Below, one piece after another: positions 26,057-36,300 of a stretch of 64,000 nucleotides of DNA; the first letter of the stretch is position 1, and the number at the start of each line of letters is the position of its first letter. Below the pieces are notes generated by a model. That model was not told where the DNA came from, searched no databases, and saw nothing but the letters and a program-made list of their open reading frames with translations. The DNA comes from Bacillus mycoides. GTDB lineage: Bacteria > Bacillota > Bacilli > Bacillales > Bacillaceae_G. The translations under genes and the position numbers were made by a program. The DNA lies in the NCBI RefSeq assembly GCF_018742245.1, contig NZ_CP036132.1, positions 5,017,001 to 5,081,000 of the forward strand, written 5' to 3'.

Positions 26057-26081
26057 CTTCCTAACTAAATACTAATATATT

Positions 26082-26120
26082 AAAGCTCCTGAATTTTGCT
26101 TGAAAAATTCAGGAGCTTTT
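26082..26120 (+). terminator. Terminator of the GT2/DUF2304 operon
   Basis: AAAGCTCCTGAATTTT / AAAATTCAGGAGCTTT with a short loop, followed by TATCATTT. Confidence 0.9.
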
Positions 26121-26287
26121 ATCATTTCAAATTATTTCTTTCTAAATTATACGAGGTACCACAATAGAAAGTTGATTTACAAAGTTTATATGCGGTAAAC
26201 TTATACAGATGTTCTTGTAATCATCTTCCTTTTAAAAGGCTTATATATAAGTGTAAAACATAAAAAATTTGAGGAGATAATAATTAT

Positions 26288-27268
26288 ATGATGGAAAAAA
26301 AACAAATCGTTTCAGTTGTTATCCCGCTGTATAATGCGGAAAAATACATCGAAGAGACGATGGAATCAATACTAAATCAAACATATAAAAATATTGAAAT
26401 TGTAATTGTAGATGACGGGAGTAAAGATCAATCATCTTCTATTGTAAAAAATCTTGAACAGAAATATCCGGGACAATTAAAATATGTCCCACAAGAAAAT
26501 CAAGGCGTTTCAGTTGCTCGTAATACAGGAATTGAAAATGCTAGTGGAGAATATGTTGCTTTTCTTGATAGTGATGATTTATGGCATCCAACAAAAATAG
26601 AAAAACAAATTGAAAGCATGCATAAAAACAACATGAACGCTTGTTATTGTGGCTATATGAACTTTTACGAAGAGACTGGGGAAAAAGTTGAGCATACGAC
26701 AAACTTTATTAAAGGTGATATGACAAAAGCTTTCTTAACACATCAAGTTGTTGCTCAAACGAGCACTTGGATTTTCAAAAGATCTATCGTGATGGATCAT
26801 AACATTCGTTTCACACCAGGATGTAGCTGGGGAGAAGACTTAGAATTTCTATTTAAATTAATGAGTGTAACAAATGTATGCTATGTAGATGAATATTTAA
26901 CATATTATCGAATCTTATCAGAAGGAAATCTTTCTTCAAAGTATAAAGATTATGAATTAAAAACAACAAAAGAATTAGAAGTATTTAATCGAATGAAAGA
27001 TTGGGTTCATAATAAATCAAAAGACTTAATCGTGAATGATTCTACAGAACTTATTGAAATCCTTGAAACTTATCTATTCCCCTATACAGTCATTAACAAT
27101 GCTTGTATATACATTAAAGGAAGCTCTAAGTTAGATAAATCACAAGTTCAATTAATCAAGGGCGATATAAATAAATACTGTCGCAAAATTTATCCGAAAA
27201 ATGGAAAACGAAGCAAAAAGCTATACGCGATGCTTTGGTTTGTACGAATAAAGTTTATGTTTTCTTAA
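26288..27268 (+). CDS. GT2 glycosyltransferase
   Basis: GT-A enzyme of 326 residues: VSVVIPLYNAEKYIEETMESI, IVIVDDGSKDQSS, GVSVARNTGIENASG, FLDSDDLWHP (DxD metal-binding motif) and GEDLEFLFKL (the ED acceptor motif). The C-terminal 120 residues are helical and divergent, with no membrane segment. It is typical of enzymes that build surface polysaccharides; donor and acceptor are unknown. It starts at adjacent ATGs (26288/26291) behind GAGGAG, 93 bases before the flippase gene with no terminator between, so the two probably form an operon. Confidence 0.88.
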   Translation: MMEKKQIVSVVIPLYNAEKYIEETMESILNQTYKNIEIVIVDDGSKDQSSSIVKNLEQKYPGQLKYVPQENQGVSVARNTGIENASGEYVAFLDSDDLWHPTKIEKQIESMHKNNMNACYCGYMNFYEETGEKVEHTTNFIKGDMTKAFLTHQVVAQTSTWIFKRSIVMDHNIRFTPGCSWGEDLEFLFKLMSVTNVCYVDEYLTYYRILSEGNLSSKYKDYELKTTKELEVFNRMKDWVHNKSKDLIVNDSTELIEILETYLFPYTVINNACIYIKGSSKLDKSQVQLIKGDINKYCRKIYPKNGKRSKKLYAMLWFVRIKFMFS

Positions 27269-27361
27269 ATAAAGAATACGCTTTTAAACATACTTTCCGT
27301 AAACAAAGCAAATTTACAAATAGGACGAAGTGCGTCCTGAAAAATAGAAAGGTCTTGTTCC

Positions 27362-28774
27362 ATGAAAACAAATAAAATCCTTAAAAACGCCTCCTACCTA
27401 TTTGTAGGAAATATTACTGTTCGATTTGTACTTGCTATTGCGACCATTTTCTTTGCAAGATATGTTTCACCAAAGGAGTATGGGATGTTTACAACTGCTT
27501 TAGCAGTTTCCGCTGTTATTTGTTATTTTACAGATGCAGGTTTGACACATACATTTATGCGTGAAGGAACGAGAAGCAACGCTAACATTAGCGTACTAAT
27601 TAGTAGTTATTTACGTATTCGTTTAGTATTAGCTATCGTAATTTCTGTGCTCTTCGCTATTTTCGCTCAGTTCTTCTATCCTGATGCTTACTTACGTGCG
27701 ATGGTATATTGGGTTGTACTGCCGACAATGTTTGGAGCCACTTTACAAGGTGTTGGGATGGCTTACTTCCAAGTAACAGAACGCATGCAATTTACAGCGA
27801 TTATTTCTGTAATACAAGGTGTAACAGCCGCAGCTGCTCTTCTACTAGGAATGTCCTTTAAATGGTCACTTATGATGGTCGCTGCCATGTACGGGATATC
27901 CAGTCTCGTAACAGGACTCATCGCCTTTATAATGGTAATTCGCCATACAACAGTTCATAAGGGCTGGGATAAAGGCATTTTAGATCAATTGCTCATTTTC
28001 ACAATCAATGGCATTATCATTATGCTCTTACCACAGTTAGGGCCTATTATATTAGAAAAAGTCTCAACATATGAGCAAGTTGGATTCTTTGGCGCTGCTT
28101 CCAAAATACCTGCTGTACTTTATCAAATACCCGGCGTAATTGCAGCAGCCTTTTATCCAAAATTATTTGCTTTTGGAAATGAAAAGAATATTGATGAACA
28201 TAGAAAACTATCTCAGTTCGAATTAAAACTTATGTCTTTCTTAGGAATGGGAATCTCCATTCCATTTATCGCTGATCCAAGCTTTTGGATTGTTACTTTA
28301 TTAGGTGAAGAATATGCACCAGCTGGTGATGCTCTTGCAATTTTAGCCTTTATGGTCATTTTACAATCCATCAACTATCCACTTGCTGATAATTTAACAA
28401 CAATTGGTCAACAGTGGAAGCGTGCGACAACGATGGGGATTGGATTAGCTGTTGCCATTATAAGTTACATCGCATTAGGTAGCCAATTTGGAATGATGGG
28501 CGCTGCTGTGGCTGCTATCATTACCGAGATTACATTATTAATTGGATTTACTTTATTCGTTCGTAAAGGCTTTACATTACTATTCAAAGGAATAATATTC
28601 AATACACTAGCATTTATAATCAGTTACGCGATATACCGCACAGTATTAATTAACTTACCACCACTGGTAGCTCTAACACTTACTGGTATATTATACGGTA
28701 TTATTGGCCTTGCAATTGATCCACAAATACGCGGGTTAATTTTAGGATTTGTAAATAAAAAGCTAGGTAGATAA
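27362..28774 (+). CDS. Polysaccharide flippase (Wzx/MATE-like)
   Basis: Integral membrane protein of 470 residues with 12-14 predicted helices. It begins KNASYLFVGNITVRFVLAIATIFFARYVSPKEYGMFTTALAV, the polysaccharide-synthesis export signature, and has LEKVSTYEQVGFFGAASKIP in the middle. It is expected to flip undecaprenyl-PP-linked oligosaccharides to the outer face. It follows a GT2 gene and, together with the transferases at 16515-27268, suggests a surface-polymer pathway. A second flippase-like protein in the window is PelG; the two are not close relatives. Confidence 0.88.
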   Translation: MKTNKILKNASYLFVGNITVRFVLAIATIFFARYVSPKEYGMFTTALAVSAVICYFTDAGLTHTFMREGTRSNANISVLISSYLRIRLVLAIVISVLFAIFAQFFYPDAYLRAMVYWVVLPTMFGATLQGVGMAYFQVTERMQFTAIISVIQGVTAAAALLLGMSFKWSLMMVAAMYGISSLVTGLIAFIMVIRHTTVHKGWDKGILDQLLIFTINGIIIMLLPQLGPIILEKVSTYEQVGFFGAASKIPAVLYQIPGVIAAAFYPKLFAFGNEKNIDEHRKLSQFELKLMSFLGMGISIPFIADPSFWIVTLLGEEYAPAGDALAILAFMVILQSINYPLADNLTTIGQQWKRATTMGIGLAVAIISYIALGSQFGMMGAAVAAIITEITLLIGFTLFVRKGFTLLFKGIIFNTLAFIISYAIYRTVLINLPPLVALTLTGILYGIIGLAIDPQIRGLILGFVNKKLGR

Positions 28775-28782
28775 ACAGTATA

Positions 28783-28827
28783 AAAGACAAGTTCCTCTTC
28801 CAAATTGTGAAGATGAACTTGTCTTTT
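28783..28827. terminator. Bidirectional terminator
   Basis: AAAAGACAAGTTC / GAACTTGTCTTTT with an inner CTTC/GAAG pairing, flanked by T-runs. It separates the flippase gene from the convergent SDR gene. Confidence 0.9.
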
Positions 28828-28832
28828 TTTAC

Positions 28833-29771
28833 TTATATACAATTTTCTTTTATGTGCACAATCGTTCTCTTTAATCCTTCATAATAGGAAGTTCTAGGCA
28901 CAATTCCAATATACCTCTCATATTTCTCTCCGCTTAATACAACAGGATTTTCTGTCAAATATAGCATTTCCACGAATTCTTTCATCTGCTTATCAAATAG
29001 TCCAATTAAATTTATCATACCTTTTTTTACTGTAATTACTGGTTTTGTATATCCCGTTAATTCTTGTATATGTTGAATCATCTCTTCACCTGTAATGACA
29101 CCATAACCTGGTATGTTCCAATTTTGTCCATAGGCCTCATCACGTAAGGCTAATTCAATCATTGCTTTTGCACCATCTGGTGTGAAAATATATTCACGAG
29201 CAATCTTTTTATCTCCAACAAAGCTTGATAACTTATTTGCAAGTACCCCATTTAAAGTATGATGAACAAGTGTACTTTCTGCATTTGGACCATAAAAATC
29301 AGGAAAATGTGCAATAAACATTTGTACACGAGCCTGTTTTGCCATCATCTCTAGTTGTAACCGAATTTTCCCTTTCTTCGTATGTGGTGCCTTTTTAACT
29401 TCTTCCACTACAGGTTCTTCCCCTTGCCTCCCATACGCATAAATATTATCAACTATCCCTAACTTACTGTCGTAATACCTTGCTACTTCTAATATATTTT
29501 TTAATAATTTTGGTTGCTTCTTCTCCCAATCTGAATATGGAATGTTTACAGCATGAAATATAATATCAACGCCTTTCGCAGCTTCCATTATATCCTCCTG
29601 TATAAATACATCTCCCGCTACAACTTTCACATTTTCTTCTCCAGAAAATAATATCTCTAATTTCTCTTTATTCCTCGCAAAGGCCACTACATGAATTCCT
29701 CTGCTACATAATTCTTTTACAATTGCATACCCCATTGATCCAGATGCTCCTAGCACTAAAGCTTTTTTCAT
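28833..29771 (-). CDS. NAD(P)-dependent epimerase/dehydratase-like SDR
   Basis: Atypical/extended short-chain dehydrogenase of 312 residues. The N-terminal dinucleotide motif is ALVLGASGSMGYAIV (GxxGxxG). VDIIFHAVNIPYSDW and VDNIYAYGRQGE follow at the active-site strand; the Tyr of YAYG is a candidate catalytic residue, but the classical YxxxK is not clear. It resembles NAD-dependent nucleoside-diphosphate-sugar epimerases without a recognisable substrate. GGGGGG precedes the ATG. It lies downstream of a TetR gene, and an operator like the one in front of that gene sits 17 bases upstream of its start, so it is probably the regulator's main target. Confidence 0.85.
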   Translation of the reverse strand: MKKALVLGASGSMGYAIVKELCSRGIHVVAFARNKEKLEILFSGEENVKVVAGDVFIQEDIMEAAKGVDIIFHAVNIPYSDWEKKQPKLLKNILEVARYYDSKLGIVDNIYAYGRQGEEPVVEEVKKAPHTKKGKIRLQLEMMAKQARVQMFIAHFPDFYGPNAESTLVHHTLNGVLANKLSSFVGDKKIAREYIFTPDGAKAMIELALRDEAYGQNWNIPGYGVITGEEMIQHIQELTGYTKPVITVKKGMINLIGLFDKQMKEFVEMLYLTENPVVLSGEKYERYIGIVPRTSYYEGLKRTIVHIKENCI

Positions 29772-29787
29772 TATAAATCCCCCCTAA

Positions 29788-29812
29788 ATTAATTAACCAC
29801 TGTTTAATTAAT
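29788..29812. promoter_or_regulatory. TetR-type operator in front of the SDR gene
   Basis: ATTAATTAA-CCACTG-TTTAATTAAT, an inverted repeat around the core TTAACCACTGTTTAA. It matches the operator at 30418-30446 (TTGACCACTGTTCAA) in core and spacing. Confidence 0.75.
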
Positions 29813-29829
29813 ATTAAAAAGAAAATCAC

Positions 29830-30402
29830 TTACATAAGAAGCGATTTTGAAATAAACTCCACGTGTACTTTAGCTAATCCTTTTACTTCTTCAAATGTTT
29901 GATCATTCCCACAATAGTGTGCCACAAACCCATGTAATGATAGAAAAACAGACCATATTGTCATTACATTTACCTTCTCATTACACAAAGAAGATACAAC
30001 AGTAGCAAACTTTTCATAACTAACATTTGGGCTATCCGCTAAACATTCTTTTAACTCGTCATCCCTAATTAAAAACATAATTTCATAATGACTTTGATTT
30101 TGCAAACCAAATTCAATAAAACCAAATAAAACAGCTTTCAATTGTTCCTCTTGCGGTAAATTTTGATCATTAATCTCATCTAATTTTTGATTTAGCAATT
30201 GAAAATCTTGCTCTACCATCGCATAGAAAAGCTCTGCTTTATTTTTAAAATGATAATAGATGGCACCATGGCTATATCCTAATTTTGTTGCAATTTTACG
30301 CATTGAAGTATGCTGATAACCTAATTTTATAAATAAGTCTCTTGCTACATTCATAATCATTTCTCTCGTTAATTCTTGTTTAACTGCCCTTCTTGGCGAC
30401 AT
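29830..30402 (-). CDS. TetR/AcrR-family repressor
   Basis: Repressor of 190 residues. The N-terminal helix-turn-helix has ARDLFIKLGYQHTSMRKIATKLGYSHGAIYYHFKNKAELFYAM, the classical TetR pattern. The C-terminal ligand domain is helical and unrelated to a known inducer class by eye. GAGG precedes the ATG by eight bases. Identical-core palindromes lie in front of this gene and of the next gene, so autoregulation plus control of the SDR gene is very likely. The inducer is unknown. Confidence 0.92.
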   Translation of the reverse strand: MSPRRAVKQELTREMIMNVARDLFIKLGYQHTSMRKIATKLGYSHGAIYYHFKNKAELFYAMVEQDFQLLNQKLDEINDQNLPQEEQLKAVLFGFIEFGLQNQSHYEIMFLIRDDELKECLADSPNVSYEKFATVVSSLCNEKVNVMTIWSVFLSLHGFVAHYCGNDQTFEEVKGLAKVHVEFISKSLLM

Positions 30403-30417
30403 TTTTCATACCTCACA

Positions 30418-30446
30418 ATATAAATTGACCACTGTTCAATTTATAT
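30418..30446. promoter_or_regulatory. TetR-type operator in front of the tetR gene
   Basis: ATATAAATTGA, CCACTGT, TCAATTTATAT: perfect 11-bp arms with a 7-base centre, 16 bases upstream of the tetR start codon. Confidence 0.85.
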
Positions 30447-30573
30447 TGTAATCCTTCTCCAAAAAAAATACAATCATATTCTTACAAAAAGATACATTTT
30501 GAAAGGATAGCATTATACGCAATAATTTAGTATCATGATTCAAGACACTATTTTGAATTGGACGGAGGACACA

Positions 30574-32127
30574 ATGAGCTTATTAACAGTCGAAAAATTA
30601 GGCCATACATTTGGCGATCGCACATTATTTAAAGATGTATCCATGCGTTTACTAGCAGGAGAGCATGTTGGATTAGTCGGTGCAAACGGTGTTGGTAAAT
30701 CAACATTTATGAATATTATTACTGGTCAACTTATCCATGATGAGGGTCGTGTAGAATGGACACCTGGTACGAATTACAGTTACTTAGACCAGCATACAAT
30801 TTTAACACCAGGTCGTACAATTCGTGATGTATTAGCTGACGCGTTTTTACCTTTATTTGAAAAAGAAAAAGCTTTAAATGAAGTTGCAGAAAAAATGGGA
30901 ACTGCAACACCAGAAGAATTAGAGGCACTTCTTGAGGAGATGGCGGAAATACAAGATGCTCTCGAAGCAGGTGGTTTCTATTTGCTAGATATGAAAATTG
31001 AAGAGGCAGCAAGAGGTCTTGGAATTGATGCAATCGGTTTAGATCGTGATGTTTCAGCACTAAGTGGTGGGCAACGTACAAAAGTATTGCTTGCAAAGCT
31101 ATTACTTGAGCAACCAGAAGTGTTATTACTCGATGAGCCTACTAACTATTTAGACGTTGAACATATTCATTGGTTAACGAATTATTTAAAAGAATATCCA
31201 CATGCATTCTTATTAATTTCTCATGATACGGAATTTATGAACAAATGCGTTGATGTTATTTTCCATCTAGAATTTACAAAAATGACGCGCTATACAGCGA
31301 CATACGAAAAATTCCTAGAGTTAGCCGAAATTAATAAAAATCAACATATAAATGCTTATGAAAAACAGAAAGAGTTTATTAAAAAGCAGGAAGACTTTAT
31401 TGCAAAGAACAAAGCTCGTTATTCAACGACAGGTCGTGCAAAAAGTCGTCAAAAACAACTTGATCGCATGGAGCGTATTGATCGCCCGGAAACAGCAATT
31501 AAGCCAGAATTCTCATTTAAAGAGTGTCGTGCAAGTAGCCGTTTCGTCTTTGAAGGCGAAGATGTAGAAATCGGATATACACATCCATTACTACCAAAGC
31601 TAACAATGACAATTGAACGCGGTGAAAAAATTGCCATCGTTGGTTGTAATGGTGTTGGTAAATCAACATTACTAAAAACGATTTTAGGAAAAATTAAACC
31701 TTTAAGCGGTAAAACAAGTCTTGGTGACTTCTTAGAGCCTGCATACTTCGAGCAAGAAGTAAAAGCTGATAATATAACACCAATTGATGACGTTTGGAAC
31801 ACATTCCCTAGCATGGACCAACATCAAGTTCGTGCAATGTTAGCGAAATGCGGATTAAAAAATGAGCATATCTCTCGCCCGCTAAATCAATTAAGTGGTG
31901 GCGAACAAGCAAAAGTTCGTTTATGTAAGCTAATGGGTGAAGAAAGTAACTGGATCCTATTTGATGAGCCAACAAACCATCTTGATGTTACAGCAAAGGA
32001 AGAACTTCAAAAAGCTCTGAAGGCATATAAAGGGACAATCCTTCTTGTATGTCACGAACCAGAATTTTATGAAGGCTGGATTACAAAAACTTGGAATGTT
32101 GAAGAATGGTCACAAAATAATTCTTAA
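30574..32127 (+). CDS. ABC-F family ATPase (ribosome-associated type)
   Basis: Soluble twin-ATPase protein of 517 residues without membrane domain. ABC1 has Walker A GANGVGKST, signature LSGGQ and Walker B LLLDEPTNYLD. The interdomain linker (about 245-325) is Lys/Arg-rich with KNKARYSTTGRAKSRQKQ. ABC2 has GCNGVGKST, LSGGEQ and LFDEPTNHLD. Members act on the ribosome, in translation factor or antibiotic-protection roles; length and sequence resemble the B. subtilis housekeeping-type ABC-F proteins. The ATG at 30574 has GGAGGAC three bases upstream; the longer frame from 30535 has none. Confidence 0.9.
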   Translation: MSLLTVEKLGHTFGDRTLFKDVSMRLLAGEHVGLVGANGVGKSTFMNIITGQLIHDEGRVEWTPGTNYSYLDQHTILTPGRTIRDVLADAFLPLFEKEKALNEVAEKMGTATPEELEALLEEMAEIQDALEAGGFYLLDMKIEEAARGLGIDAIGLDRDVSALSGGQRTKVLLAKLLLEQPEVLLLDEPTNYLDVEHIHWLTNYLKEYPHAFLLISHDTEFMNKCVDVIFHLEFTKMTRYTATYEKFLELAEINKNQHINAYEKQKEFIKKQEDFIAKNKARYSTTGRAKSRQKQLDRMERIDRPETAIKPEFSFKECRASSRFVFEGEDVEIGYTHPLLPKLTMTIERGEKIAIVGCNGVGKSTLLKTILGKIKPLSGKTSLGDFLEPAYFEQEVKADNITPIDDVWNTFPSMDQHQVRAMLAKCGLKNEHISRPLNQLSGGEQAKVRLCKLMGEESNWILFDEPTNHLDVTAKEELQKALKAYKGTILLVCHEPEFYEGWITKTWNVEEWSQNNS

Positions 32128-32134
32128 TTATAAT

Positions 32135-32167
32135 AAAAATCCTTGCGTTCTATATGCAAGGATTTTT
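32135..32167. terminator. Bidirectional terminator
   Basis: AAAAATCCTTGC / GCAAGGATTTTT with a 9-base loop, between the convergent ABC-F and TetR genes. The last codons of the TetR gene lie within it. Confidence 0.9.
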
Positions 32168-33031
32168 TATATTATAGTATGCCGTAAGCCTTAATCGAAA
32201 CTCATTTAAACCAGGATATACCGCTAAATTAGCAAGCATACCTCTAATGACTGGAATCCTTGGGTTTTGCAATTTCATTTCTGCTTCCAAAACATCTAAA
32301 GTTACAAGTAACTCATCATTTTCTAATTGATCAGCTAATGTTCGTTTAAATACAATAATTTCACTTAAAAAATGTTCCTTCACCTGTTCCTTAATAAGCT
32401 CGGAACTACAAAGAAATTCTCCAAGTCTCTCTTCATGTAGGACAGGTTCCTCCGAAGATTCTAGAAGCCCCTCTACTAAATTGTCTATCCTTTTTAAAAT
32501 AAAAGCTGAGACATAGGACAAATCAATTTCTGGCGTATTTAAAATAATTAATTGTAAATAGCCGTGGCATATCCCTTCCACCATAATTACCAAATCTAAT
32601 AAATATGGACTGACCTTTTCACCATAAATAGACAGTAGGCTATTCCGATAAAATGCATGAGATTCTAACTTCATCCGCACCATAAACTCTTCTACTTCTT
32701 TATTAAATGGAATCGCATTTTCTCTTGCATGCATAATAATAAATTCTTTATGTTTTTGCACATCAGTAAACTGAAAATATAATTGTTTTTCAAATTTTTC
32801 ACGTGGTAATAACGACTCTTTTTCAATATCCAGCATTTTCTTTTGGATTTTGTCATAATAATATCGAAGTGTTGCTAATAAAAGCTCATCTTTCGATTTA
32901 AAATACAAATAAAAAGCCCCTTTTGATATACCACAAGCTGTGACGATCTCTTGTACTGATGTTGCATTTACACCCTTAGTCGCAAATAACTTCATAGCCA
33001 TCTCTATAATTAAGCGCTCTTTTTCTTTCAT
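32150..33031 (-). CDS. TetR/AcrR-family regulator of the RND pump (YerO-like)
   Basis: Repressor of 293 residues, longer than usual for TetR. The N-terminal helix-turn-helix reads AMKLFATKGVNATSVQEIVTACGISKGAFYLYFKSKDELLLATL. The ligand domain is long and helical. It is divergent from the RND transporter at 33337 with a 305-base gap that holds two palindromes suited to a TetR dimer. In B. subtilis yerO (TetR) lies next to yerP/swrC, which supports the same pairing here. The 3' end runs into the terminator. Confidence 0.92.
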   Translation of the reverse strand: MKEKERLIIEMAMKLFATKGVNATSVQEIVTACGISKGAFYLYFKSKDELLLATLRYYYDKIQKKMLDIEKESLLPREKFEKQLYFQFTDVQKHKEFIIMHARENAIPFNKEVEEFMVRMKLESHAFYRNSLLSIYGEKVSPYLLDLVIMVEGICHGYLQLIILNTPEIDLSYVSAFILKRIDNLVEGLLESSEEPVLHEERLGEFLCSSELIKEQVKEHFLSEIIVFKRTLADQLENDELLVTLDVLEAEMKLQNPRIPVIRGMLANLAVYPGLNEFRLRLTAYYNIKNPCI

Positions 33032-33257
33032 ATCTTCTCTCCTAAACTTAATTTCGCATCTTATGTAAATTTAAATTCAATTTAATCTTATATTAGCAAG
33101 TAGCAAGACCCCTACCCAAAAATTTAACGGGACAAAAAAATTATTTTGAGGCCTATTATCTATATAGAAGCTCAATTAATAAAAGCTAATGATTCAGTAA
33201 GGAATAGTAAAAAATCTCCCCCCTTACAGTTTAACTTCATTATACCATCTCTTTTCA

Positions 33258-33287
33258 TTGACTACTGACCGACCAGTCAGTTATATT
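33258..33287 (+). promoter_or_regulatory. Promoter of the RND pump gene
   Basis: TTGACT (33258-33263) and TATATT (33282-33287; 18-base spacer) or TTATAT (33281-33286; 17-base). The spacer is almost entirely filled by an operator palindrome. Confidence 0.65.
33264..33281. promoter_or_regulatory. TetR-type operator 1, in the promoter spacer
   Basis: ACTGAC, CGACCA, GTCAGT: perfect 6-bp arms around six bases, sharing the TGACC...GGTCA/AGTCA theme with operator 2. Confidence 0.7.
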
Positions 33288-33298
33288 ATGTATTAGAC

Positions 33299-33312
33299 TG
33301 ACCAGTTGGTCA
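33299..33312. promoter_or_regulatory. TetR-type operator 2, downstream of the promoter
   Basis: TGACCA, GT, TGGTCA: a perfect 14-base palindrome at the expected transcription start region. Confidence 0.75.
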
Positions 33313-33336
33313 ATACAATAAAAAGGGAGCGCAAAC

Positions 33337-36300
33337 ATGAACAAACTCATTAATTTCTCGTTAAAAAATAAGTTCGCGGTTTGGCTACTAACCATTATTG
33401 TTACCATTGCAGGCATTTATTCTGGGATGAATATGAAGTTAGAAACAATCCCTGATATTACAACGCCTATTGTAACAGTAACTACGGTTTATCCTGGTGC
33501 TACACCAGAAGAAGTAGCTGATAAAATTTCAAAACCAATGGAAGAGCAACTCCAAAATTTAAGCGGTGTAAACGTTGTTAGTTCATCATCTTATCAAAAT
33601 GCATCTTCTATTCAGGTAGAATATGATTTTGATAAAAATATGGAAAAAGCCGAAACGGAAATTAAAGAATCGCTCGCAAACGTGAAACTGCCAGAAGGTG
33701 TGAAAGACCCGAAAGTCTCACGAGTAAACTTTAATGCCTTTCCTGTTATTTCATTAAGCGTAGCGAGTAAAAATGAATCTTTAGCTGCCTTAACAGAAAA
33801 TGTAGAAAAAAATGTTGTTCCTGGATTAAAAGGACTTGATGGTGTCGCATCTGTTCAAATCGCAGGTCAACAAGTAGACGAAGTACAGCTTGTCTTCAAA
33901 AAAGATAAGATGAAAGAATTAGGTTTAAGTGAAGATACGGTAAAAAATATGATTAAAGGTTCGGACGTATCGTTACCACTTGGCTTATATACATTTAAAG
34001 ATACGGAAAAATCAGTTGTTGTAGATGGTAACATTACAACAATTAAAGCATTAAAAGAATTAAAAATTCCAGCTATCCCTTCATCACCGAATGGTCAAGG
34101 TAATCAAAATGCTGGTGCTGGAACACAAGCACCACAAATGAATCCAGCCACTATGAACGGCATACCAACGGTTACATTAGAAGACATTGCTGATATTAAA
34201 GAAGTCGGAAAAGCAGAGTCTATTTCTCGAACAAATGGAAAAGAAGCAATTGGAATTCAAATTGTGAAGGCTGCTGATGCGAATACAGTTGATGTTGTAA
34301 ATGCAGTTAAAGATAAAGTAAAAGACCTTGAGAAAAAATATAAAGACTTAGAGATTATTTCAACATTCGATCAAGGTGCGCCTATTGAAAAATCAGTCGA
34401 AACAATGCTTAGCAAAGCAATCTTTGGTGCTATCTTTGCGATTGTTATTATTATGTTGTTCCTGCGAAACATTCGAACAACGCTAATCTCTGTCGTTTCT
34501 ATACCACTTTCTCTATTAATTGCAGTTTTAGTCATAAAACAAATGGATATTACGCTTAACATTATGACACTTGGAGCAATGACAGTCGCTATCGGACGTG
34601 TCGTCGATGACTCCATTGTTGTTATTGAAAATATTTACCGACGTATGTCGTTATCAGAAGAAAAATTACGTGGAAAAGATTTAATTCGTGAAGCTACGAA
34701 AGAAATGTTTATCCCAATTATGTCTTCTACAATTGTAACAATCGCTGTATTCTTACCTCTTGGGCTTGTAAAGGGTATGATTGGTGAAATGTTCTTACCA
34801 TTTGCTTTAACAATTGTTTTTGCCCTACTTGCTTCCTTGCTTGTGGCAGTTACAATTGTGCCGATGCTAGCACATTCTTTATTTAAGAAGGAAAGCATGC
34901 GAGAAAAAGAAGTACATCATGAGGAAAAACCAAGCAAATTAGCAAACGGCTATAAACGTATACTTGAATGGGCTTTAAATCATAAAATCATCACATCAAG
35001 TATCGCTGTCCTTCTATTAGTTGGTAGTCTTGCACTTGTACCAATTATCGGTGTCAGCTTCTTACCATCTGAAGAAGAAAAAATGATTATCGCAACGTAC
35101 AAACCTGAGCCAGGTCAAACGTTAGACGACGTTGAAAAAATTGCAACGAAAGCTGAAAAGCATTTCCAAGATAAAAAAGACGTCAAAACGATTCAATTCT
35201 CATTAGGCGGCGAAAACCCAATGAGCCCTGGTCAAACAAATCAAGCAATGTTCTTCGTTCAATATGATAACGATACGAAAAACTTTGAAAAAGAGAAAGA
35301 ACAAGTCGTTAAAGATTTACAAAATATGTCTGGAAAAGGCGAATGGAAAAACCAAGATTTCGGAGCAAGTGGCGGTAGTAACGAAATTAAACTATACGTT
35401 TATGGAGATAGCTCTGAAGAAATTAAGCCTGTCGTGAAAGACATTCAAAATATCATGAAGAAAAATAAAGATTTAAAAGATATAGACTCTAGTGTTGCAA
35501 AAACATATGCAGAATATACTTTAGTCGCAGATCAAGAAAAGTTAAGTAAAATGGGGCTAACTGCTGCTCAAATTGGAATGGGACTTTCTAATCAACATGA
35601 TCGCCCTGTTCTAACAACAATTAAAAAAGACGGTAAAGATATCAATGTATATGTCGAAGCTGAAAAACAAAATTATGAAACAATCGATGATTTAACAAAT
35701 CGTAAAATTACAACACCACTTGGTAATGAAGTTGCTGTTAAAGATGTTATGACTGTAAAAGAAGGTGAAACTTCTAACACAGTAACACATCGTGATGGCC
35801 GTGTTTATGCGGAAGTTAGTGCAAAATTAACATCTGATGACGTTTCAAAAGCATCTGCCGCTGTTCAAAAAGAAGTGGATAAAATGGATCTTCCTTCTGG
35901 TGTAGATGTTTCTATGGGCGGTGTTACACAAGATATTCAAGAATCATTCAAACAACTTGGCTTAGCGATGTTAGCTGCGATCGCCATTGTATACTTCGTT
36001 CTTGTTGTTACATTTGGCGGTGCCCTTGCACCATTCGCAATTTTATTCTCGCTACCATTCACAATCATTGGTGCACTCGTTGCCTTATTAATCTCTGGCG
36101 AAACGTTAAGTGTATCTGCGATGATTGGGGCTCTTATGCTAATTGGTATCGTTGTAACGAACGCAATCGTTCTCATTGACCGTGTTATTCATAAAGAAAA
36201 TGACGGCCTATCAACACGTGAAGCTTTATTAGAAGCTGGTACAACACGCCTGCGTCCTATCTTAATGACTGCAATTGCAACAATCGGGGCTCTTATCCCG

